From positions 1 through 64,000 of the forward strand of contig NZ_AOII01000037.1 of NCBI RefSeq assembly GCF_000337615.1: a stretch of 64,000 bases of DNA, given 5' to 3'. The DNA comes from Natrinema pallidum DSM 3751. Lineage in GTDB: Archaea > Halobacteriota > Halobacteria > Halobacteriales > Natrialbaceae. The position numbers were made by a program, and so were the translations under genes. The notes beneath the pieces are model-generated. The model did not search any database, was not told the origin of the DNA, and saw only the letters and a list, made by a program, of their open reading frames with translations. Below are positions 53,725 through 62,047 of this stretch, piece after piece (positions within the stretch are counted from its first letter, which is position 1; each line of letters begins with the position of its first letter).

Positions 53725-54248
53725 TATTCACCCTCGCCCTCTTCTTCGGCGGCCTCTTCGGCCTGTTCTTCGCGGATCTCTTCGACATTGACTCCGATGG
53801 TGCCCTCCGTACGACCGGTGGACTTGGTTCGCTGACCGCGAACCTTCTGGCCGCGCTTGTGGCGCGTGCCCTTGTAGGAGTCGATCATCTTCATCCGGTT
53901 GATGTCGTGCTGTCGAGTCAACTGGAGATCGTTGCCGATCTCGTGGGTCGTTTCGCCGCTGTAGAAGTCGTCCTGACGGTTGTTGAGCCAGTCCGGGACT
54001 TCGTCGGCGTAGTTCTCGACGACTTCGATGACGCCATCGATGACGTCGTCGTCGAGCCGGCCGAACGTCGCCGTTCGGTCGACACCCGCTTCCTCGGCGA
54101 TGAGTCGGGCGGTTCGGCGACCGATCCCGTTCATCTCCGAGAGCGAGCGCTCGACGGACTTCGTCCCATCGAGGTCGGTTTGCCCGATGCGGACGAAGTA
54201 TCGAAGATCTTCGTCGTCTTCTTGTTCTTGAGGTTCTTCGGCGCTCAT
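53724..54248 (-). CDS. rps13: Ribosomal protein uS13
   Basis: A 174-aa protein. After an acidic start ([12 protein letters not shown]), [40 protein letters not shown] is the S13 helix-two-turn-helix, and [34 protein letters not shown] is the rRNA/tRNA-contact tail, followed by a 25-residue acidic end that is typical of haloarchaea. It heads the rps13-rps4-rps11-rpoD block, 72 nt after tRNA-Ser. Confidence 0.95.
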   Translation of the reverse strand: MSAEEPQEQEDDEDLRYFVRIGQTDLDGTKSVERSLSEMNGIGRRTARLIAEEAGVDRTATFGRLDDDVIDGVIEVVENYADEVPDWLNNRQDDFYSGETTHEIGNDLQLTRQHDINRMKMIDSYKGTRHKRGQKVRGQRTKSTGRTEGTIGVNVEEIREEQAEEAAEEEGEGE

Positions 54249-54289
54249 GTGTCGTGTATCTGTGTCTGGTCTGCCTGCGTTGCAAATGA

Positions 54290-54307
54290 CTGGCGGGAAA
54301 ACGCCAG
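54290..54307 (-). other. Hairpin between tRNA-Ser and rps13
   Basis: CTGGCG (54290-54295) and CGCCAG (54302-54307) form a 6-bp stem with a 6-nt loop that is U-rich (UUUUCC) on the transcript. It lies 13 nt after the tRNA 3' end and before rps13, so it may be a tRNA-end processing signal or an attenuator-like element. Confidence 0.45.
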
Positions 54308-54320
54308 CGAAGTGTCCGAC

Positions 54321-54402
54321 GTTGTGGCGGGGATTCGAACCCCGGAGGCTTGACGCCACATGGTTAGCAACCATGCGCCTTGGGCCGCTTGGCTACCACA
54401 AC
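54321..54402 (-). tRNA. tRNA-Ser (GCU)
   Basis: 82 nt, class II. The acceptor GTTGTGG pairs with CCACAAC, the anticodon arm is CATGG-TTGCTAA-CCATG with anticodon GCT, the variable arm is TGGCGTCAAGCCT, and the T arm is CGGGG-TTCGAAT-CCCCG. It reads AGC/AGU. CCA is not encoded. A TATA-like CCTTAAG lies about 85 nt upstream (54484-54490) and may start a transcript that continues into the rps13 operon. Confidence 0.95.
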
Positions 54403-54586
54403 ACCGTTCGTCTATCATCGCCCTCCCGGACTCGGGGATCGCTCCCCTGCACGTATTGCACCCGAACGTACCCCCGTCTACTACTTAAGGGCAACGAAAG
54501 GGCGCGACGGCTCGTGTGCCCCTCTCACCCGCGTCACTCCGCTCGCGTCGACGAACGACTGGACGACGGCTGCGGCCGCGGCGGTG

Positions 54587-55606
54587 CTACGCGCCGGCGT
54601 ACTCTTCGATGTACTTCTCGTTGATCTCCCACTGGCCGTCGTCGTTTTGGACCATGTACTCCCCGTAGTAGGGGACTCGATCGGCGACGGTCTCGCGGAA
54701 CGCCTCGCGGATCTCCGGTTTCGTCATCTCACCCATCGACTTGAGGTCGTCGTTACGGTTGAGACAGCCCTTGAGGTAACCCTCGTGGGTGACCCGAACG
54801 CGGTGACAGTTCGCACAGAAGGTGGGGTTCTCGACGGGATCGACGATTTCGACCATTCCGGACGAGTTCGACGAGGCGTCGCTCGCCTCGCCGTCGTCGG
54901 CTGCGCTCCCGCCGACCCAGTACCGTTTCCGGTCGTGCATCTCGCGATGTTCGATCTCGGTGGCCCGCTCGGCCAGCCAGTCGTGGACGCGCTGGATGTC
55001 GATGTTCCACTCGGGCTTGCCCGTCAGTTCGGGCATGTACTCGATCAACTGCAACTGGAGTCCGTCGTTGTCCGCGACGTGATCGACCATCTCCGGTACG
55101 TACCCTGCCGTGTGCTCGAAGACGACCATGTTGAGTTTGACCGGGTCGAGTCCCGCGTCCAGCGCCGCTTCGACGCCCTCGAGCACTTTCTCGTAGGCCC
55201 CGCTTTTCGTCACGGCGGCGAAGTCCGCCGGGTCGAGCGCGTCCTGGGAGACGTTGACCCGCTCGAGGCCGGCGTCGACGAGCTCCTCGGCGCGGCCGGG
55301 GAGGAACGTCCCGTTCGTGGTCAGCGAGACTTCCATCCGATCCGGGGTGCGCTCGATGATCTCCGCTAAATCCTGCCGGAGCATGGGTTCCCCGCCGGTG
55401 AACTTGACCGCGTCGACGCCGAACTCGGCGGCGACCTCGAGAAACCGGACGACGTCGTCGGTCGACATCTCGTCGTCCTGTGGGTCCATCGGTCCGCGAG
55501 TGTCCCCCAGCCCCTCGTTGTGACAGTAGACGCAGTCGAAATTACACCGATCGGTGAGGGAGACGCGCACCCCGGTGACCTCCCGTCCGAACTCGTCGGT
55601 GAGCAT
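54587..55606 (-). CDS. moaA: GTP 3',8-cyclase MoaA
   Basis: A 339-aa radical SAM enzyme, first step of molybdopterin synthesis from [20 protein letters not shown] is the CxxxCxxC cluster motif, [13 protein letters not shown] the SAM motif, and [23 protein letters not shown] holds the second cluster cysteines. A Ser/Asp-rich linker (about residues 240-260) is a halophilic insertion. The ATG at 55606 is 28 nt from TTTAAG, a leaderless start. The longer frame lacks homology. Confidence 0.93.
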   Translation of the reverse strand: MLTDEFGREVTGVRVSLTDRCNFDCVYCHNEGLGDTRGPMDPQDDEMSTDDVVRFLEVAAEFGVDAVKFTGGEPMLRQDLAEIIERTPDRMEVSLTTNGTFLPGRAEELVDAGLERVNVSQDALDPADFAAVTKSGAYEKVLEGVEAALDAGLDPVKLNMVVFEHTAGYVPEMVDHVADNDGLQLQLIEYMPELTGKPEWNIDIQRVHDWLAERATEIEHREMHDRKRYWVGGSAADDGEASDASSNSSGMVEIVDPVENPTFCANCHRVRVTHEGYLKGCLNRNDDLKSMGEMTKPEIREAFRETVADRVPYYGEYMVQNDDGQWEINEKYIEEYAGA

Positions 55607-55630
55607 GCGTCCGAGTTGCAGACGGATCCG

Positions 55631-55638
55631 CTTAAACA
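55631..55638 (-). promoter_or_regulatory. TATA box of moaA
   Basis: CTTAAACA, read TGTTTAAG on the transcribed strand, 26-28 nt before the moaA ATG. Confidence 0.55.
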
Positions 55639-55814
55639 CGCCGGGAATTCCGACGCCGCGTAACCGATTTCGGTTTGCAGACCCTGTCAACCCGCTATGA
55701 TGAGTGCCGACGCCGGTCGCCGTGCCGCCAGTGTCGAACGGCGGATCGATCGTGGCATCGGTTCGTGCACTGATCGGCGGAAGAGCTACCACGCTCGCGC
55801 TCGAACCGCGGGCC

Positions 55815-56024
55815 ATGGACGAGGACATGCTCGCGGACCAGCGACGGCTGGTCGAACTCGTCGAGGCGGAGGGATGGGACGTGACCGACCTCGAGATCTC
55901 GGCCTACGATAGCCCGTGGGCCGACGAGGATGACCCCGAGGCAACGGTGACGATCACCGCGCGGAAACCCTACGAGAACGAGGGCGACGATGAGGACGAG
56001 GACAGTCCGTACCGGCTGAAGTGA
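55815..56024 (+). CDS. Small acidic haloarchaeal protein
   Basis: A 69-aa protein starting [21 protein letters not shown], with a short helix, a beta segment ([11 protein letters not shown]) and an acidic tail ([13 protein letters not shown]). About a third of residues are Asp/Glu, and the third codon positions are GC-rich, as in real haloarchaeal genes. No known domain. It is divergent from moaA and convergent with rtcB. The frame stays open upstream to 55704 but that part is not acidic, so the ATG at 55815 is preferred. Confidence 0.68.
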   Translation: MDEDMLADQRRLVELVEAEGWDVTDLEISAYDSPWADEDDPEATVTITARKPYENEGDDEDEDSPYRLK

Positions 56025-56152
56025 ACGCAAGCCCGACGATCGGTTTCGCTCTTCGAGTTCGTCGGCCGTCTTCTCGCTCTTTCGTGCTTCTTCGCGAAGG
56101 GCCTCGAGCGGGTCGATAGGAGTGCGATGGGAAAATAGCGGATCGTTCCCAA

Positions 56153-57619
56153 CTAGCCCTTGATGTTACACACGGGGAACGTCCGCGCGACCCTGTCGCC
56201 GATCCCGAGTTCGTCGGAGACGCGGACGACCTCGTCGACGTCCTTGTAGACGCCCGGCGCTTCCTCGGCGATCGTGGCTCCGGACTGGGCCTTGACGTGG
56301 ATCTCCTGCTGGTCCGCGAGGTCCTGTTGGACGTCGCCGCCCCAGAACTCGTCTTTGGCCTGCGTACGGCTCATCAGCCGGCCGGCACCGTGGGCGGTGG
56401 AGCCGAACGTCAGGTCCATCGAATTCTCGCCGCCTCGGAGGACGTAGCTGCCAGCGCCCATGCTGCCGGGGATGATCACCGGTTGGCCGACATCACGGTA
56501 GGCCGACGGGACTTCGGGATGGCCGGCGGGGAACGCCCGCGTCGCCCCCTTGCGGTGGACGTAGAGTTCGCGCTCTTCCCCGTCCGCCCCGACCGTGTGG
56601 GTCTCCTTCTTCGCGATGTTGTGGGCCACGTCGTACAGCAGTTCCATCTCCATCTCCTCCCACGAGCGATCGAACACGCGCTCGAAGACCTGCCGCGTGC
56701 GGTGCATGATCAGCTGCCGGTTGACCCACGCGAAGTTGATCGCCGCGTTCATCGCGCCGTAGTAGTCCTCAGCCAGCTGTGAACCCGCAGGCGCGGCCGC
56801 GAGTTCCTTGTCGGGCAACTGGTCCAGCAGTCCCTGGTGCTGCTGTTCGATCTTCCGCAGGTAGTCGTTGCAGGTTTGATGCCCCAGACCGCGGGAGCCA
56901 CAGTGGATCAACACGACGATCCGGTCTTCCTCGAGCCCGTAGGCCTCGCCTACGTCCGCATCGAAGACATCGGTCACGCGCTGGACCTCGAGGAAGTGGT
57001 TGCCCGATCCCAGCGAGCCGATCTGGTTCTTTCCGCGGTCTTTGGCTTTCTGGCTCACTTTCTCGGGCTCTGCGCCCTCGCGCATCCCTTCGTCCTCACA
57101 GTGTAGCAGGTCGTCCTCGACGGCGTGGCCGTTCTCGAGCGCCCAGTCGACGCCGCGGGCGAGGATTTCGTCGACGGTGTCGACGCCGGCCTCGACGATG
57201 CCGCCGCCGCCGAGCCCCGACGGAACGTTGGCGAACAGCGAGTCGACGAGTTCCTCCTCGTGGCCCCGCACCTCGTCGTAGGTCAGGTTCGTCCGCATCA
57301 TTCGGACGCCACAATTGATGTCGTAACCGACTGCGCCCGGCGAAATACAGCCGTTTTCGGCGTCGAGTGCGCCGACCCCGCCGACCGGGAAGCCGTAGCC
57401 CTGATGTCCGTCGGGCATGCAAATCGCGTAGTTCGTGATTCCCGGCAGGTGAGTCGTATTTTTGATCTGTTCGAGGGTCTTGTCCTCCTTGATCTCCTCG
57501 AGCAGCGCTTCGCTCGCCAGTACCCGTGCGGGAACACGCATGTCCCCGTCCTGGGGGATCTCCCAGACGTACTCGCGCACCCGCTCGAGCGTGATGCCGT
57601 CGGCGTCGAAGGTGGTCAT
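56153..57619 (-). CDS. rtcB: RNA ligase RtcB (tRNA-splicing ligase)
   Basis: A 488-aa Mn/GTP-dependent ligase that joins RNA 2',3'-cyclic phosphate or 3'-phosphate ends to 5'-OH ends, mainly after tRNA intron removal. CMPDGHQGYGFPVGGVGA, AVGYDINCGVRM (metal Cys), GSLGSGNHFLEVQ, IHCGSRGLGHQ, STAHGAGRLMSR (guanylated His) and the C-terminal FPVCNIKG are all intact. No intein is present. The archease gene lies two genes upstream on the same strand. Confidence 0.96.
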   Translation of the reverse strand: MTTFDADGITLERVREYVWEIPQDGDMRVPARVLASEALLEEIKEDKTLEQIKNTTHLPGITNYAICMPDGHQGYGFPVGGVGALDAENGCISPGAVGYDINCGVRMMRTNLTYDEVRGHEEELVDSLFANVPSGLGGGGIVEAGVDTVDEILARGVDWALENGHAVEDDLLHCEDEGMREGAEPEKVSQKAKDRGKNQIGSLGSGNHFLEVQRVTDVFDADVGEAYGLEEDRIVVLIHCGSRGLGHQTCNDYLRKIEQQHQGLLDQLPDKELAAAPAGSQLAEDYYGAMNAAINFAWVNRQLIMHRTRQVFERVFDRSWEEMEMELLYDVAHNIAKKETHTVGADGEERELYVHRKGATRAFPAGHPEVPSAYRDVGQPVIIPGSMGAGSYVLRGGENSMDLTFGSTAHGAGRLMSRTQAKDEFWGGDVQQDLADQQEIHVKAQSGATIAEEAPGVYKDVDEVVRVSDELGIGDRVARTFPVCNIKG

Positions 57620-57710
57620 ACATGGAAGTCGGCCCGCAGCGATGAAAGGTGTTCGTCTCTTCAACGCCTTCGACAGTCACTAGCACTGTCGAATCGCGGG
57701 CGCACCCCGT

Positions 57711-58811
57711 TTACGCGGGCTCCAGTACCCCGTCGGCGCGTTCGTCGGTCACGCGGGCCTCGAGCCATCGATCGACGGCGTACGGGCCGCTGCCGGTGAT
57801 GAGCAACACCGACGCCAGGCCGAAGAGGCCGACGTGGGCGAGGACGGGATCGTCGGGCAGCGCGAAGAGCGTGAGCGCGAACACGCCGATCGCCGTCGCT
57901 GCGCTCGCCCGCGTGCCAAACCCGACCAGGAGCGCGAGACCGAGCCCCACCTCGGCCACCCCCGCGCCGAGGACCCACAGCGCGGGACTGGCGGGGACGA
58001 CCGCGGTCAGATCGTACCGGCCGACGACCGCAAGCGCGATGCCGGGTCGCAGCAGCTTCTGGCCCAGCCCGAGGGAGACGAACGTACAGCCGAGGCCGAT
58101 ACGAACGATCGTCGGCACGAAGGGGCGGTACCCACGAACCCGCTCCTGAAACGTGCGAGCGCGGTCGGATACCGGATCGAGCCGGCCGTAGACGGTCCCC
58201 GAGGTGCCGGCGACCCGCTGGAGAACGTGATCCGCGCTCGGTTGCCCGCTTCCGATCAGGACGATGGCGAGCATGCCGCCGACGTACTCGAGTTGCAACA
58301 GCAGGATCGGCCGGAGCGTGAGACCGACGAGGTAGGCAGCGAGCGTGACCAGCGCGACGACGCGCGTCGCCAGGCCGAACAGAAGGAGAAAGCCGAGCGC
58401 GACCTGGAGAAGCCGCAGTTCGACATGGAGCGCGGGACTGATGAAGTAGCCGCCGAACCCGGCACCGATCAGCGGGATACCGAAGGAGATCCGGAGCAGC
58501 CAGGGAACGAACAGGGTGTACTCCCGCATGGCGGCCCGGAACGCGGCGAGATCCCGCTGCAGCGGGCGAACGAAGAGGTAGATCGCGATCGCGACGGTGA
58601 CGGCGAACGCACCCGCCAAGAGCGGGCCGACGACGAACGGATCGCGCAACGACTCGGCGAGGAACTCGCCGACGGCGATGTCGCGCTCCTCGTCGACGAC
58701 GTACTCCTCGTGAGCCCGGGCCGTCCCCATTACCACACCCGAAGCCGCGAGGAGAGCCACCACTGCCCCGACGAGTCGCCGTTTTCGAACGCGTCGGCAT
58801 CCGTCCCCCAT
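57711..58811 (-). CDS. DoxX-like membrane protein with signal peptide
   Basis: A 366-aa protein. Residues 1-35 look like a signal peptide (RRLVGAVVALLAASG then TARA-HEEY). It is followed by one helix at about 62-82 and then two four-helix DoxX-like bundles (about 100-200 and 245-345; RISFGIPLIGAGFGGYF and RIGLGCTFVSLGLGQKLL). DoxX proteins are linked to thiol or sulfur redox in membranes. The position between archease and rtcB on the same strand is curious; a link with RNA ligation is not evident. The ATG at 58811 was chosen for the basic n-region of the signal. Confidence 0.78.
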   Translation of the reverse strand: MGDGCRRVRKRRLVGAVVALLAASGVVMGTARAHEEYVVDEERDIAVGEFLAESLRDPFVVGPLLAGAFAVTVAIAIYLFVRPLQRDLAAFRAAMREYTLFVPWLLRISFGIPLIGAGFGGYFISPALHVELRLLQVALGFLLLFGLATRVVALVTLAAYLVGLTLRPILLLQLEYVGGMLAIVLIGSGQPSADHVLQRVAGTSGTVYGRLDPVSDRARTFQERVRGYRPFVPTIVRIGLGCTFVSLGLGQKLLRPGIALAVVGRYDLTAVVPASPALWVLGAGVAEVGLGLALLVGFGTRASAATAIGVFALTLFALPDDPVLAHVGLFGLASVLLITGSGPYAVDRWLEARVTDERADGVLEPA

Positions 58812-58893
58812 CACCGTGCGGTACGGTCCGGGAGAGGAAAATACGACCACCTGATTGATCACACGTGCGCCGACCGCCCGCGGCCACAGCCGG

Positions 58894-59340
58894 TCAAACG
58901 TCGAAGACGACGTACGCCTCCCAGCCCCCGTCGTCACCGTCCGTACCGACGCGCTCGAGGCGCATCTCCGAGTACGTCACCGCCTTCACCTCACGAGCGT
59001 CGATTTCGGAGAGCGGAACGCCGCGGGCGCTGGCCGCGAGCTGCCACTCGTCCGCGCCGCCGCTCGCGGCCGACGGCGTCTCGATCGAGTCGACGCGGTG
59101 GTCGACCGGGAGTGCCGCCCGAACGTCTCGCAGATAGATCAGTTCGTCGAGGTAGTCGAACAGCAGCGCCTCGCGGTTTTCGGCCGTCACGGCGAGCGAA
59201 AAGCGGTCCCCGGCATCGGCGATCTCGTCGCACGAGGCGGCTGCGAGGCCGTTTGCCACCGCTGCGAAGACGTTCGCGAGCGAGTCACCGGTCGCCGCCA
59301 CGGCGACGTCGGCCGTGTGGTCGCGCAGTTCGTACCCCAT
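58894..59340 (-). CDS. Archease, RtcB activator
   Basis: A 148-aa protein: GYELRDHTADVAVAATGDSLANVFAAVANGL is the archease start with its metal-binding Asp, and LLFDYLDELIYLRD, REVKAVTYSEM and the last residues AYVVFDV complete the fold. Archease speeds GTP-dependent guanylylation of RtcB and its turnover. It is 82 nt upstream of the DoxX gene and on the rtcB strand. Confidence 0.93.
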   Translation of the reverse strand: MGYELRDHTADVAVAATGDSLANVFAAVANGLAAASCDEIADAGDRFSLAVTAENREALLFDYLDELIYLRDVRAALPVDHRVDSIETPSAASGGADEWQLAASARGVPLSEIDAREVKAVTYSEMRLERVGTDGDDGGWEAYVVFDV

Positions 59341-59473
59341 TGGGGCCGGTTTGTTCGGCTGGGGTTCTATGCCCGTCGGTTCGAGCGCATTGTCGCCGGA
59401 CGGTTGTCAGGTCGAATCGATGGCCCCCCGGACGCGTCGGCCGCTCCGACGGTCCGCACGTCGACTGCCGGTG

Positions 59474-59482
59474 GAATTATAT
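59474..59482 (+). promoter_or_regulatory. TATA box of the GNAT gene at 59507
   Basis: AATTATATT, centred 28 nt before the GTG start; leaderless layout. Confidence 0.6.
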
Positions 59483-59506
59483 TGACGACGCTGGTAGACT
59501 GTCGTA

Positions 59507-59983
59507 GTGAGCGTCAATATCGACAGTCGCGTCGTCGCGCCGGGGAGCGACGATTTCGTCGACGACGCCTGGCAGCTAAAGGAGGAGATCAACCGTCAGG
59601 AGGATGTGCTCAAACAACGGTACGACTTCTTTACGGACGCGTATCGACGGTCGAAGGTCCACTGTTACGTCCAAGACGGTGCGCTCATCGGGTTCGCTGC
59701 CGTTCGACGCGACGGCTACATTCTCTTTCTGGCGGTGAGTCCGGACGTCCGCGGCGAAGGGATCGGCAAACGACTCGTCGCCCACGTCGCGGGCGATCAC
59801 GACACGATCACGTGCCACGCTCGGACGAGTAACGAGAACGCGCTCCAGTTCTACGAACACCTCGGCTTCGAGATCAAGCGCCGGATCGACGACTACTACG
59901 AGGACGGCGGCGACGCCTACTACCTGAAACTCGGGGCCGACGTCGGTATCGCTGACCGGATTTCCGATCTGATACGGCGCTGA
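59507..59983 (+). CDS. GNAT N-acetyltransferase (RimI-like)
   Basis: A 158-aa acetyltransferase: ILFLAVSPDVRGEGIGKRLVAHVA holds the acetyl-CoA R/Q-x-x-G-x-G/A loop (RGEGIG), and ARTSNENALQFYEHLGFEIKRRIDDYYEDGGDAYYLKL is the C-terminal GNAT half. RimI-like enzymes acetylate protein N-termini, common in haloarchaea. It starts with GTG, supported by the TATA box at 59474-59482. Confidence 0.9.
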   Translation: MSVNIDSRVVAPGSDDFVDDAWQLKEEINRQEDVLKQRYDFFTDAYRRSKVHCYVQDGALIGFAAVRRDGYILFLAVSPDVRGEGIGKRLVAHVAGDHDTITCHARTSNENALQFYEHLGFEIKRRIDDYYEDGGDAYYLKLGADVGIADRISDLIRR

Positions 59984-60026
59984 AACGGGACGCTACTGAT
60001 TGCCGAGACGGATCGGACGGTCGGAA

Positions 60027-60227
60027 CTACTGTCCGGGATCGTCTCGAAGGGTCCCCGCCACGAACGCCCGCCGAAGGATCGTCAACAGCAGGTACGTCT
60101 CGTACTTCTGGCTTCGACAGTGTTCACAGGGAGCCATCCCGTCGGCGATCCGCTCTAACGTGTCGCCGTGGTTCGTCTCGAGGTCCGCGACGAGCGCTGC
60201 GATGTCGGGTGCGAGGTCCCGCGCCAT
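60027..60227 (-). CDS. Hypothetical protein with CxxC, probably 5'-truncated
   Basis: 66 aa from the ATG at 60227: helical, with CEHCRSQKYETYLLLTILRRAF near the end. The same frame stays open upstream to 60311 and reads RCLHHFYSTALPEDARAAVDS, which is coherent, acidic protein, but has no start codon before a TGA at 60312-60314. So the gene seems to have lost its N-terminus where the AT-rich patch begins. Family not recognised. Confidence 0.5.
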   Translation of the reverse strand: MARDLAPDIAALVADLETNHGDTLERIADGMAPCEHCRSQKYETYLLLTILRRAFVAGTLRDDPGQ

Positions 60228-60403
60228 CGAGTCGACGGCCGCCCGTGCGTCCTCGGGCAGCGCGGTTGAATAGAAGTGGTGGAGGCAGCGGCGAACGGGA
60301 CGAATTGCACTTCAGAGGCTAACGAGCAGAAAATAACGGGCGAGAGACAGCGTCACCATGTAAAGCCCAATAACCTGAGAAATTCATGCCGATATCATCG
60401 CAG

Positions 60404-60616
60404 CTAATTGAACCATGTAGTATTTTCCGTTGCTAGTATCAATTCTAGAATTTCAATGAAAATATATGCAAATATTGCTGTTGTTATAATATAAAACATA
60501 ATATTTGACACACCTATTAATCGATTTACGGTCTCAGATACTTGCACGGCAATTGTTACCCCCACAATATGAGGTAATGTTCTCCTTGACCAAAATTTTC
60601 TTCTGTCTGATCCCAT
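60404..60616 (-). CDS. AT-rich 70-aa membrane protein in the accessory patch
   Basis: A hydrophobic segment of about 20-25 residues (GVSNIMFYIITTAIFAYIFI) and a basic N-terminus (GSDRRKFWSRR). The DNA around it (60380-60720) is clearly AT-rich, in contrast to the GC-rich chromosome, and the protein is not acidic. It was probably brought in by transfer. AAATAAG-like promoter sequence lies just upstream. Function unknown. Confidence 0.5.
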   Translation of the reverse strand: MGSDRRKFWSRRTLPHIVGVTIAVQVSETVNRLIGVSNIMFYIITTAIFAYIFIEILELILATENTTWFN

Positions 60617-60706
60617 AGTGTCTATCTTATTTAGTTTACTGGACGTTTAATGTTTTGAACTGCTTCTAGATCAATATATTTTCATGTCTACTACATATCA
60701 CATCTG

Positions 60707-60962
60707 CTATGACCAGTCACATCTGCTGCTATGCCCACGCTTTGTCGCCACCTCAATAAGTCCACTTTTACCTGGTTTCCAAGGACCAATACCGTAGCCT
60801 GCCGAAACCATCTTCTCTGATCCAATTTTATAGTTAAGGTCATAATCGTAGTATGCAAGTGAGAGTGAATTGTCGACCAATTGGCTAGCTACTGCTCCAA
60901 CGACTATCTCAACAGTGTTACTTCCAAAGATAGCTGCAAGCGTTCCAGATCCAGATGCGGCC
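60707..60962 (-). pseudogene. 3' remnant of a gene cut by an IS element
   Basis: The frame encodes a Gly/Ala/Val-rich segment (SGSGTLAAIFGSNTVEIVVGA), then an aromatic and charged tail (AYYDYDLNYKIGSEKM, GYGIGPWKPGKSG, ending CDWS). It is open into the adjacent IS, and the only ATG (60989-60991) lies in IS sequence, so the true 5' end is missing. The composition, a hydrophobic stretch then an aromatic tail, resembles small secreted peptides, but I do not recognise the family. Confidence 0.5.
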
Positions 60963-61858
60963 AACGCTCCTTGGATTGTCTCCTCGTTCATAATTGGTGA
61001 TCGAAACAACGAGACGGAGACAAGAGCAAGAAACACCCGCGCTCGTGCATGGACGCGGCCTCGGGCTCGAACGTGCCCGAGGCCGCAGTCCTTGACTGCA
61101 TTGTTGGTTCGTTCGACTCCTGTACGGCGGTTGTACGTCTCGTCTAACGTCGACTGCTTCAGCTGAACATCCTTGCTGTGCTCGGTGACGCGGTCTTCGA
61201 CCCTGTACTCGATGTCTTTCGGGTCGTCAGTGTTTCGTGCGTTGTACGGAGCGACTGGCACGACCCCTGCAGTCAGCAGGTGGTCGTGCCAGTCAAGCGT
61301 GTCGTAGCCATTATCACCGACCATCCAGATCGGCTGTTCAATCTTTTGTCCGGCCGAGACGATCGTACAGCCGTAGCCGTAGTAGTATTCTTCGGCGGTT
61401 GGATCGTAGCATTTCGACGCATCCTGATCGGCTGGCATCGTTCTCACGTCAGTCGAATCGATGCAGTAGGTCAAGTCGAGCAAGCCGAGGCGGGCGGCCT
61501 GCTCGACGAGGTGGTCAAAGATTTCGTCAACGACGTGTTCGAGATCGGTGAGAAAGCGATCGACCGCGTCTCTCGACGGCGGTCGATCGAAGCCACAACT
61601 GAGCCAGGCAACTGTATTCTGAAGCTCTCGTTCAACGGGGCAGATGCCGTAGCTGTCTTTGTAGTAGCAATGGAGGAAGCTACGCATCAGCTCTGGTGGC
61701 TCGTGATCTCGTGTTCGCCCCGTCTCCGCCGGGGCGAACACGTCGAACTCTTCGAGAAACTCGAATGAAAGGTGCTCAAGCAACGCTAGCGTCTCTGTCT
61801 CCACGACATTGAAGAACGTCTCTACCGAAGAATGCTCTTGCAGGGTCGCTGGGCTCAT
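60963..61858 (-). pseudogene. DDE transposase pseudogene with frameshift
   Basis: The frame starts SPATLQEHSSVETFFN. DDE elements are CIDSTDVR (first Asp), WMVGDNGYDTLDWHDHL (second Asp) and YNRRTGVERTN (Glu). Near 61020 the frame shifts: the original continues in the next frame as LRLVV-ITNYERGDN, while the visible frame runs on into the neighbouring remnant. The first and second Asp blocks are only about 48 residues apart, which suggests an internal deletion. The gene is inactive. Confidence 0.75.
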
Positions 61859-61871
61859 CCACCACAGCGTT
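60963..61871 (-). mobile_element. Decayed IS element (IS4/IS5-like DDE)
   Basis: About 0.9 kb. The ends carry similar inverted sequences: AACGCTCCTTGGAT at the left, and AACGCTGTGGTGGAT when the right end is read inward. I see no clear target duplication. The single gene inside is a damaged DDE transposase. The end positions are approximate. Confidence 0.6.
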
Positions 61872-62012
61872 CACCCTGCTCTTTGGTGTGCTACTCGTTC
61901 TATGACACCCTCGACAACTGCTAAGCGAGCGCGGCGCGAAGCAACACGGGACACGCACCGCTCTCGGTCGGAACCCCTGTGTCGTCCCCCCACGAGGTCG
62001 AACATTCGGCAA

Positions 62013-62020
62013 GATTATAC
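62013..62020 (+). promoter_or_regulatory. TATA box of priS-GINS
   Basis: GATTATAC, about 30 nt before the priS ATG, inside the short GC-rich gap that follows the IS end. Confidence 0.5.
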
Positions 62021-62047
62021 GCGCCCATCCACGACCACTCGAGTCGT

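Noticed and set aside
60707-60991. A 94-aa gene starting at the ATG at 60991
   Set aside because: The first residues come from the transposase 3' end read in another frame (the IS codes NYERGDN there), so the ATG is an accident of the IS insertion.
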